Source of the DNA: Ventricola sp017626895
GTDB lineage: Bacteria; Bacillota; Clostridia; Christensenellales; Aristaeellaceae
Assembly: GCA_017626895.1 (NCBI GenBank)
Contig: JAGAHV010000199.1
Location: 1 to 64,000, forward strand
Reading direction: 5' to 3'
DNA: 64,000 nt
A program made the position numbers and the translations under genes. The first letter of the stretch is position 1; each line of letters starts with the position of its first letter. This document shows positions 16,122-23,134 of this stretch, piece after piece. The notes beneath the pieces were generated by a model. The model ran no database searches. It worked only from the letters and a program-made list of their open reading frames with translations, and was not told the DNA's origin.

Positions 16122-17417
16122 ATGTTATTCCGTATGATTCGCGGCGTGCTCTTTCATCAGAAAGGCAAAATGCTGCTGATTGCACTGACCATCGCCCTGG
16201 GCGCATCCCTGGCCACAGGAATGCTGAACGTGGTCCTGGGGGTCGAGGAGAAGGTCAACAAAGAACTCAAAAACTACGGAGCCAATATTACGGTCAAGCC
16301 AAAGGATTCCTCACTGCTGTCGGACATCTATGATGTGGGCGAGGGGGCGGAACTGAACGCCGCCTACCTGAAAGAGGATGAGCTCGGCCGGCTGAAAACC
16401 ATATTCTGGGCGTTTAACATTGTGGATTTCACGCCGTTCCTGGATGCGCAGGCCATCCTTTCGGACGGAAGTACGGCCAAAATGACCGGAACCTGGTTCA
16501 ACCATCATCTGGATCTGCCCACGGGGGAAAGTCTGGATGCGGGCGTCGTGAGCATGCGTTCCTGGTGGGATGTGACAGAGGGCCGCTGGCTGGATGAAAA
16601 GGATGAAAATGCCTCCTCTGAAATCATGGCCGGCACCCTTCTGGCATCCCGGATGAACTGGCATGCGGGGGATACCGTTCATATTTCGGCTTCCCATGGC
16701 GAAAAGGATGTCACTCTGGTCGGCATATTTGATGCCGGCGGGGATGAGGATGAGATGCTTTTCGGGACACTGGACCTGGTCCAGGAACTGACCGACCGCG
16801 AAAACAAGGTCGCCTCCATTGAGGTATCCGCCCTGACCACGCCGGACAATGAGCTGGCCCGGCGGGCCGCACGCAATCCCGCGGCACTGTCTGCCCGCGA
16901 CTATGAAACCTGGTACTGCACCGCCTATGTCAGCGCCATCTGTTATCAGATTCAGGAGGTCATCACCGGTTCGGTCGCCAGCGCAGTGCGCAAGGTGGCC
17001 GAGAGCGAGGGAAACATTCTGGATAAGACCAAACTGCTGATGATCCTGATTACCGCCCTGAGTCTGGTGGGATCTGCCCTGGGCATTTCCAACCTGGTCA
17101 CCGCCTCCGTCATGGAGCGCAGTCAGGAAATCGGCCTGCTGAAAGCCATCGGCGCCCGGGATCATTCCATCACCGGCGTCGTCATGACGGAAATCCTGAT
17201 CACCGCGCTGGTGGGATTTGGTGCCGGAAGTCTGCTGGGCTTTGGCTTTGCACAGCTGATCGGGCACAGCGTATTCGGCTCATCCATTGACATGAATCCC
17301 CGGGTGGCGCCCATTGTGGCCTGCCTGATTGCGCTGGTGACCATTGCCGGCAGCCTGCCGGCCATCCGGCAGATTCTGAAGCTGCGTCCGGCTGAAGTGC
17401 TGCACGGCGGTCATTGA
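16122..17417 (+). CDS. FtsX/MacB-type ABC transporter permease 1 of the iron cluster
   Basis: A 431-residue permease with one N-terminal membrane helix (about residues 15-35), a long extracytoplasmic MacB-PCD-like domain (about 40-290), and three C-terminal helices typical of FtsX permeases (R-S-Q-E-I-G-L-L-K-A-I-G-A cytoplasmic loop). It starts behind AAGGAGG and lies 12 bp after the DUF2318 gene. Together with the next permease and ATPase it forms a mechanotransmission-type ABC complex of the kind found in FTR1-P19 loci. Whether it moves iron or drives extracytoplasmic redox partners is not known. Confidence 0.9.
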   Translation: MLFRMIRGVLFHQKGKMLLIALTIALGASLATGMLNVVLGVEEKVNKELKNYGANITVKPKDSSLLSDIYDVGEGAELNAAYLKEDELGRLKTIFWAFNIVDFTPFLDAQAILSDGSTAKMTGTWFNHHLDLPTGESLDAGVVSMRSWWDVTEGRWLDEKDENASSEIMAGTLLASRMNWHAGDTVHISASHGEKDVTLVGIFDAGGDEDEMLFGTLDLVQELTDRENKVASIEVSALTTPDNELARRAARNPAALSARDYETWYCTAYVSAICYQIQEVITGSVASAVRKVAESEGNILDKTKLLMILITALSLVGSALGISNLVTASVMERSQEIGLLKAIGARDHSITGVVMTEILITALVGFGAGSLLGFGFAQLIGHSVFGSSIDMNPRVAPIVACLIALVTIAGSLPAIRQILKLRPAEVLHGGH

Positions 17418-17434
17418 GGGGAGGAAAGCAAACC

Positions 17435-18889
17435 ATGACAAAACGTAAAATGTTCCTGCGGATGGTTACATCCTCTCTGCTGAGACGCCGCTCAAGAATG
17501 CTGATTGCCCTGCTGTCCATCGCCATCGGGGCAACGATTCTGGCAGGCCTGGTCACCATCTACGTGGATGTCCCGCGCCAGATGGGCGCCCAGTTCCGCT
17601 CCTACGGAGCCAACATGCTGCTCCTGCCCGGGGAAGAAGGCGAACTGAACCGGGAAAAACTCCAGGAGGCATTGGCAGAAATTCCCGGGGATTCCCTTGT
17701 GGGTGCCGCGCCGTACCGCTATGTCCGTCTGGACATGACCACCCGTCAGCAGTCCTTTACCGCGGCGGCCACGGATTTTACCCAGATTGTCAAAACCAGT
17801 CCGTATTTCAGCGTGGAAGGGGCCTATCCCAGTGAAACGCGCCAGGTGCTGGTTGGAAAGGAAATCGCAGAGACCATCGGCGTCCATAACGGATCCACCA
17901 TGGAACTGACCTATCAGCCGACGGTTGTTTCCGACGGGAAAACGCCGGAGGAAAGCCGGGTGGCCGGCGCGACCCTGTCCGGAAAAGCGGAGGGGTTCAG
18001 CGGGGGAATGGTGTATGTAACGGCTGTACTGGATGATGCAGCCAAAATCGCCTCCCTCACCGTAGATGCTTCTACCCAGACGCCGGAATACGGCGGACAG
18101 ATTCCTGAGGCGGAAGCGTATCTGAATCAGTTCATCGGGAAATCCCTGCCGCTCGCGGGCGGGGAGGTGGACACGTTTACCGGCGCAACAGTGACCTCGG
18201 ATGCGGTGGTGGCTGCCCTCAATCAGGCAACGGCCATCTCATCGCCGGCGCAGCCCAGGACGCTCAACTTTACCGTCACGGGAATCCTGACCACCGGCGG
18301 CGAGGAAGAGGGGTATATCTTCATGTCCCTTGAGGATATGGAGCTCATGACCGGTACAGATCATCTGGATGTGGCAGAGCTCTCTGTGTCGGCCGGTGCC
18401 GAGCAGTTGGAGGAATACACCGCGGCGATTACGGAAAAGACCGGCGTTCGGGCCAGACTGGTCAAGCGGGTAGCCCGCTCGGAGGCGGCCGTCCTTGAAA
18501 AGCTGACCGCCCTGGTCTTCCTGGTAACGCTGGTGGTGCTGCTGCTTACCCTGATCTGTGTGAGCACCACCATGATGGCCGTGGTATCTGAACGGCGCAG
18601 GGAAATCGGTCTGCGCAAGGCGCTGGGGGCATCGGATGGATCCATCCGGGCGGAATTTCTGGGAGAAGGGCTCTTTCTCGGTCTCCTGGGTGGCATTCTG
18701 GGGGCGATTCTGGGATTTATCTTTGCCCAGGTCGTCAGCGTCAATGTCTTTGGTTCCTCCATTACGTTCCAGCCCCTGCTGGTCCCTGCCGCCGTCCTTG
18801 TTTCCATGATTATCGCCGCCGCATCCTGTCTTCTGCCGATTAAACGTGCTGTCGCCATTGATCCGGCCATCGTCCTGAAAGGAGAATAA
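17435..18889 (+). CDS. FtsX/MacB-type ABC permease 2 with inserted FMN_bind-like domain
   Basis: A 484-residue permease of the same topology as its neighbour, with the FtsX signature R-R-R-E-I-G-L-R-K-A-L-G-A near the C-terminus. Inside the extracytoplasmic region, about residues 180-268, is a segment resembling FMN_bind domains: G-G-M-V-Y-V-T-A-V-L-D strands, A-E-A-Y-L-N-Q-F-I-G-K, and DTFTGATVTSDAVVAAL (from Asp246). D-x-x-T-G-A-T is the acceptor motif for ApbE-catalysed covalent flavinylation, with Thr252 the expected acceptor. No apbE gene is in the window. ATG 17435 follows GGGGAGGAAAG, which itself lies over the end of the preceding gene. A redox role in extracellular iron reduction is inferred. 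Confidence 0.82.
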   Translation: MTKRKMFLRMVTSSLLRRRSRMLIALLSIAIGATILAGLVTIYVDVPRQMGAQFRSYGANMLLLPGEEGELNREKLQEALAEIPGDSLVGAAPYRYVRLDMTTRQQSFTAAATDFTQIVKTSPYFSVEGAYPSETRQVLVGKEIAETIGVHNGSTMELTYQPTVVSDGKTPEESRVAGATLSGKAEGFSGGMVYVTAVLDDAAKIASLTVDASTQTPEYGGQIPEAEAYLNQFIGKSLPLAGGEVDTFTGATVTSDAVVAALNQATAISSPAQPRTLNFTVTGILTTGGEEEGYIFMSLEDMELMTGTDHLDVAELSVSAGAEQLEEYTAAITEKTGVRARLVKRVARSEAAVLEKLTALVFLVTLVVLLLTLICVSTTMMAVVSERRREIGLRKALGASDGSIRAEFLGEGLFLGLLGGILGAILGFIFAQVVSVNVFGSSITFQPLLVPAAVLVSMIIAAASCLLPIKRAVAIDPAIVLKGE

Positions 18890-18892
18890 ACC

Positions 18893-19567
18893 ATGAGTCT
18901 GTTGGAATTAAAGAATGTATCAAAGATTTACGGGGAACTCAAAGCACTGGACAACGTCAGTCTCCATGTGGATCAGGGGGAATGGGTCGCCATTATGGGC
19001 CCCTCCGGCAGCGGCAAAAGCACCATGATGAACATCATCGGCTGCATGGACAAGCCCACAACGGGCGAGGTGCTGTTGGATGGCGTCGACATTTCAAAGG
19101 AAAGCAGCAAGCACCTCACCGATATTCGCCGGGACAAGATCGGCCTCATTTTCCAGCAGTTCCATATGGTCAATTATCTGACGGCCGTTGAGAACGTGAT
19201 GGTTTCCCAGTACTATCATTCCATGCCGGATGAAAACGAGGCCCTTGAGGCACTGGGGCGTGTCGGCCTGCGGGAGCGGGCAAAACATCTGCCCAGCCAG
19301 CTCTCCGGCGGTGAACAGCAGCGCGTCTGTGTGGCCCGGGCACTGATTAATCATCCGGAACTGATTCTGGCGGATGAACCTACCGGCAACCTGGATGAGG
19401 CAAACGAAAACATCGTTCTCGACCTGTTTGCGCAGCTGCACAAAGAAGGCACTACGCTCATCGTCGTCACGCATGACCCGGAGGTGGCCGAGGCGGCACA
19501 GCGGACAATCGTCCTTGAACACGGCCGGATTGCCCGTGAGGTGATCAACGAGAACTTTGGAAAGTAA
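18893..19567 (+). CDS. ABC transporter ATP-binding protein, LolD/MacB type (iron cluster)
   Basis: A 224-residue cytoplasmic ATPase for the two preceding permeases. It has Walker A GPSGSGKST (about residues 37-45), signature LSGGEQQRV and Walker B LILADEPTGNLD, all intact, in the compact form typical of FtsE/LolD/MacB systems. Its Shine-Dalgarno GGAGAA overlaps the end of the upstream permease gene, showing tight translational linkage. Confidence 0.94.
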   Translation: MSLLELKNVSKIYGELKALDNVSLHVDQGEWVAIMGPSGSGKSTMMNIIGCMDKPTTGEVLLDGVDISKESSKHLTDIRRDKIGLIFQQFHMVNYLTAVENVMVSQYYHSMPDENEALEALGRVGLRERAKHLPSQLSGGEQQRVCVARALINHPELILADEPTGNLDEANENIVLDLFAQLHKEGTTLIVVTHDPEVAEAAQRTIVLEHGRIAREVINENFGK

Positions 19568-19576
19568 GCAGAGAGG

Positions 19577-19600
19577 GAATCTTTCCGTCCGGAAAGATTC
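19577..19600 (+). other. Intercistronic hairpin after the first ABC ATPase gene
   Basis: GAATCTTTCC (19577-19586) pairs perfectly with GGAAAGATTC (19591-19600) around GTCC. Downstream is TCCTTTCCG, too weak for a clear terminator. It separates the first ABC module from the DUF4418 and second ABC module. Confidence 0.5.
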
Positions 19601-19624
19601 TCCTTTCCGAATGGGAGGAAAACC

Positions 19625-20002
19625 GTGAAAAAGTCACTGATACCGGCATGTCTTATCCTGGTTCTGGCTGTTGTCATCGCCCTTGGCAGTCAGACCTTTC
19701 TCTCGCCCTGTATCCATGAGGATGGAACCTTCGGTCCCTGCCACTGGGCAGGACGAATGGAAACAGGCATTGGCTGCGCGCTGGCTGTTTTGGCTCTTCT
19801 GGCCATCTTCCTGAAAGGCCGGGGGGTGTTTCTGAGCATCTGTCCTGTCTGTGTACTGGGCATTGTGACGCCCGGCGTCCTCATTGACCTTTGCCATATG
19901 CCGACCATGCGCTGCCGAATGCTGATGCAGCCGGCGATGATCCTCCTGTTTTCTGCCGCGCTTCTGTCGGCGATTCTGGGAGCAATCCTTAGTGAAAGAT
20001 AG
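19625..20002 (+). CDS. DUF4418 family membrane protein
   Basis: A 125-residue protein with four membrane helices, GTG start behind GGGAGGAAAA. Features of DUF4418 are visible: C-I-H-E-x-G-x-x-x-P-C-H-W-A between helices 1 and 2, and C-H-M-P-T-M-R-C before the last helix. The paired Cys/His residues outside the membrane suggest metal binding or a disulfide. The function is not established. Genes of this family occur next to FtsX-type permeases and ATPases, as here: the second permease starts 7 bp after the stop. Confidence 0.8.
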   Translation: MKKSLIPACLILVLAVVIALGSQTFLSPCIHEDGTFGPCHWAGRMETGIGCALAVLALLAIFLKGRGVFLSICPVCVLGIVTPGVLIDLCHMPTMRCRMLMQPAMILLFSAALLSAILGAILSER

Positions 20003-20008
20003 GGTACC

Positions 20009-21208
20009 ATGAAACATTTTTCTTTATCTGTCCGGAATCTGATTTGTAAGCCCGGACGCACCGCCGGACTGGCACTGCTGACGGCATTTCTGGCCCTGGC
20101 GGTATTCGGCGGATCCATTGTCGTTCTCTCGCTGAGAAACGGGCTGAACAGCCTTGAGGCGCGGCTGGGGGCGGACATTATTCTGGTTCCCTCCGAGGCG
20201 CAGAGCAAAGTGAGCTTTCAGAACATGTTCCTTCAGGGAACCACCGGCGCGTTTTACATGGATGCCGATGTTCTTGAGCAGGCACGGACCGTTGACGGCG
20301 TGGAAAAAGCGGCGCCGCAGACATTTCTGGCCTCCCTCAAGGCCGATTGCTGTTCCATTCGCATCCAGGTGATCGGCATTGATCCGGCACTGGACTTTAC
20401 CGTGCAGCCCTGGATCTCGCGCAGTCTGTCCCGTGAACTGGGGGAGCTGGATGTGGCCGTTGGCTGCAAGGTGGAGGCGGATGTGGGCGAAATCCTCCGG
20501 ATTTATGATCAGCGCTGCAAGGTGGTGGCCCGGCTTGAAGCCACCGGAACCGGACTGGATACCGCGGTCTACTGCAACATGGACACCATGGCCGCGCTGC
20601 TCAGGGCCGCGGAGGAAAAAGGCGTCAGCCATAAAATCGAAACCGGTGACCAGGTCATCTCTGCCGTTTATATAAAGGTCCGGGACGGGTACAGCATTGA
20701 TGAGGTGAACAGCCTTCTGAACGGCCGGATCCGGAAAGTGACGGCGGTGCGGACCCGCAGCATGATCACCGGTGTCTCAAACAGTCTGGCGGGCATCAGC
20801 CGCGCCGTTACCGGGCTGATTGTGGCCGTGTGGGTGCTGGCCTTCATCATTCTTCTCCTGGCCTTCCTGCTGATCGTCCGGGAGCGGAGCCGGGAATTTG
20901 CGGTTCTGCGTCTGCTTGGCGCCTCAAGGGGCATGCTCTCGCGCATGGTGCTGACGGAATCCATGCTCTGCGGACTCCTGGGCGGTCTCCTTGGAACCGG
21001 CATCGCCGCGGCACTGCTCTTCCCGTTCGCCCAGCTCATTGAAACATCGCTGGGACTGCCTTACCTGATGCCGGATAAGGGACGCATCCTGCTGCTGGCA
21101 GCCGGTACCGTGGTGCTGTCCATGGCCGTTTCTGCCTTTTCCAGTGTGATTGCGGCCTGTCGCCTGAGCCGGGTAGATCCCGGAACGGCTTTAAGGGGGG
21201 AGAACTGA
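20009..21208 (+). CDS. FtsX/MacB-type ABC permease 3
   Basis: A 399-residue permease with one N-terminal helix, an extracytoplasmic domain of about 220 residues, and three C-terminal helices with the R-S-R-E-F-A-V-L-R-L-L-G-A loop. It contains the A-D-I-I-L-V-P motif common to MacB-like permeases. It is sandwiched between the DUF4418 gene and its own ATPase (1 bp apart). It likely forms a homodimer with that ATPase as a second mechanotransmission ABC system of the iron island. Confidence 0.9.
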   Translation: MKHFSLSVRNLICKPGRTAGLALLTAFLALAVFGGSIVVLSLRNGLNSLEARLGADIILVPSEAQSKVSFQNMFLQGTTGAFYMDADVLEQARTVDGVEKAAPQTFLASLKADCCSIRIQVIGIDPALDFTVQPWISRSLSRELGELDVAVGCKVEADVGEILRIYDQRCKVVARLEATGTGLDTAVYCNMDTMAALLRAAEEKGVSHKIETGDQVISAVYIKVRDGYSIDEVNSLLNGRIRKVTAVRTRSMITGVSNSLAGISRAVTGLIVAVWVLAFIILLLAFLLIVRERSREFAVLRLLGASRGMLSRMVLTESMLCGLLGGLLGTGIAAALLFPFAQLIETSLGLPYLMPDKGRILLLAAGTVVLSMAVSAFSSVIAACRLSRVDPGTALRGEN

Positions 21209-21209
21209 G

Positions 21210-21884
21210 ATGTTGCGGGCGGAAAATCTTTCCAGACAGTATTTTCGAAAAACCGGCACTGCCAATTTCTTCTACGCGGTAAAGCCGCTGAGCCTTGAAC
21301 TGCTGCCCGGCCAGGTCACGGTGCTGACCGGGCGAAGCGGCAGCGGAAAAACCACGCTGCTCAATATGCTTTCCGGCCTTTTGCCTCCATCCGACGGAAA
21401 AGTCTTCCTGGGTGAGACGGACCTGTATCAGCTGGATGACCGGACACTTTCCCGTCTCCGGAATGAAAAGATCGGGGTAGTCCCTCAGGGCCGCAGTGCT
21501 GTTGATACACTGACCATCCTTGAGAACATCGTTCTTCCGGCAAAACTGTATGGCCGGGATTACCCGGTGGAGGCAGCGCTTGAGCAGATGGACTGCTTTG
21601 GCATCCGGCATCTGCAGGAGGCAAGGCCCGCAGAGCTCTCCGGCGGTGAACTTCGCCGGATGGCCATTGTCCGCGCGCTGGTGCAGGCACCGGAGATCCT
21701 GTTTGCGGATGAACCCACCGGCGATCTGGATGATGAAAACACCGCACTGGTCTTTTCAAGGCTCCGCGCGTTTGCGCATGAGCAGGGAAAGCACGTTTTC
21801 ATCGTTACCCATGAAACGGATGCCGTGCAGTACGCGGATGCGGTTTACCGGATGGATCTGGGAACAGTGTCCCGGGAAAAATAA
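21210..21884 (+). CDS. ABC transporter ATP-binding protein of the second FtsX-type system
   Basis: A 224-residue ATPase with Walker A GRSGSGKTT, signature LSGGELRRM and Walker B EILFADEPTGDLD, all intact. In the Q-loop position it has VVPQGRSAVDTLT. It is the last gene of the iron island and is followed directly by a strong terminator. It is only moderately similar to the ATPase at 18893, so the two modules are not a recent duplication. Confidence 0.93.
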   Translation: MLRAENLSRQYFRKTGTANFFYAVKPLSLELLPGQVTVLTGRSGSGKTTLLNMLSGLLPPSDGKVFLGETDLYQLDDRTLSRLRNEKIGVVPQGRSAVDTLTILENIVLPAKLYGRDYPVEAALEQMDCFGIRHLQEARPAELSGGELRRMAIVRALVQAPEILFADEPTGDLDDENTALVFSRLRAFAHEQGKHVFIVTHETDAVQYADAVYRMDLGTVSREK

Positions 21885-21920
21885 CAAAGGCATCCCCCTG
21901 AGGGGGATGCCTTTGATTTT
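21885..21920. terminator. Bidirectional terminator between the iron island and the DHH gene
   Basis: A 14-bp perfect stem, 21885-21898 with 21902-21915, has a TGA loop. On the plus strand it is followed by ATTTT; on the minus strand by TTATTTTTC. It fits two convergent transcripts. Confidence 0.88.
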
Positions 21921-21930
21921 GCCGGAACGA

Positions 21931-22881
21931 TTAAAGAGGCGTGCACTCGCTGTTGAGACGGGCAATGATCTTGGGGAGCTCTTCGTCCACCTTGTCATTG
22001 TCCAGCTGGCAGGTGCCGGCATTGCGGTGTCCGCCGCCGCCGTAGGAGAGGCACAGTGCGCCGATATCCGCATTGCTGTCCTTGTTGACAATGGATTTGC
22101 CGATCATGACGGCTGTGTTCTGCTTCTTGAAGCCCCAGGCGACATGAATGGAAATCTGGCATTCCGGATGCATGGCGTAAATCATGAAGCGGTTGCCGGC
22201 ATAGATGGTTTCCTCATTGCGCAGGTCCAGCACCACGACGCGTCCGTGAACCCTGGCAATGCGGGCGACCTGCTCCTTAAACAGTTCCTGCTGCTTGAAG
22301 TAGAGGTCCACACGTTCCTTGACATCCGGGAGCGCCAGGACATCATCAATGCTGTGCTCGAGGCAGTAGTCAATCAGGGCCATCATCAGGTCATAGTTGG
22401 AAATCCGGAAGTCGTGGAAGCGGCCGAGGCCGGTACGGGCATCCATGATGAAGTTCATGAGAACCCAGCCGGTGGGATTGAGGATTTCATCCAGGGTGAA
22501 ATCCGCTGAGTCACCCTTGTCAACGGCGGCCATCAGTTCCTCGGAAATACGAGGCAGATTCTTATGTCCGCCGTAATAATCGAAGACAACGCGGGCCGCG
22601 CTGCGGGCATCCGGATCAATGATGTACCGATCCTTGTAATCGACGCCGGTCAGACGGGTCAGCTCGGATTCATGATGGTCAAAGGCAATCCCGACACGGG
22701 GATCAAAAGGCAGGTTGGTGGTAATATCAGTGGGGCGAATATCGACTTTGCCGTCCTGCACATCCTTGGGGTGAACAAACTTGATTTCATCAATCAGGTT
22801 GAGTTCTTTCAGGATCATGGCGCAGACAAGGCCGTCAAAATCGCTTCGAGTCACTAAACGTCTGGTTGTGGAATTATCCAT
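21931..22881 (-). CDS. DHH-family phosphoesterase
   Basis: A 316-residue cytoplasmic protein. The N-terminal DHH domain has the metal motifs R-S-D-F-D-G-L-V-C-A (about residues 12-21) and FDHHESE (about 87-93). The C-terminal DHHA1-type domain ends with the GGGGHRNAG substrate motif. Family members cleave phosphodiesters or phosphoanhydrides in oligoribonucleotides, cyclic dinucleotide products, pAp or polyphosphate. The exact substrate cannot be told. It differs from the NrnA gene at 32693. GGAGATAATT before the ATG is the Shine-Dalgarno. Possible A+T-rich promoter DNA lies at 22930-22980. Confidence 0.87.
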   Translation of the reverse strand: MDNSTTRRLVTRSDFDGLVCAMILKELNLIDEIKFVHPKDVQDGKVDIRPTDITTNLPFDPRVGIAFDHHESELTRLTGVDYKDRYIIDPDARSAARVVFDYYGGHKNLPRISEELMAAVDKGDSADFTLDEILNPTGWVLMNFIMDARTGLGRFHDFRISNYDLMMALIDYCLEHSIDDVLALPDVKERVDLYFKQQELFKEQVARIARVHGRVVVLDLRNEETIYAGNRFMIYAMHPECQISIHVAWGFKKQNTAVMIGKSIVNKDSNADIGALCLSYGGGGHRNAGTCQLDNDKVDEELPKIIARLNSECTPL

Positions 22882-23077
22882 CTCTAATTATCTCCTTGCT
22901 GTGAAGACAGATTCAGTTTCTGTTCAGATATTTGCGAATACTATAATACTACACTTCACTTGAAATGAAAAGTAGAAAATTGAAAAACCGTGCCTTGCCG
23001 GACTGGAAACATGGGCGCGGAGGGCAGAAACAGGAAGGAATGACCGCTCTTTGCCGGGACAGCCGGCAAAAAGGACG

Positions 23078-23111
23078 AAAAAGCTGTCCGCTCAGGATAT
23101 GAGGGACAGCT
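23078..23111 (-). terminator. Terminator of the GH2 gene
   Basis: On the minus strand AGCTGTCC and GGACAGCT (23104-23111/23082-23089) form a stem that ends in five Ts (23078-23082). A second inverted repeat (23050-23057/23063-23070) follows. The remainder of 22882-23077 shows only the DHH leader. Confidence 0.75.
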
Positions 23112-23134
23112 ATTTATCGCGGAATCGTCAGGCA

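Noticed and set aside
17414..17434. TTG at 17414 as start of the FMN_bind-containing permease
   Set aside because: The seven extra codons are made of the GGGGAGGAAAG Shine-Dalgarno that serves the ATG at 17435.
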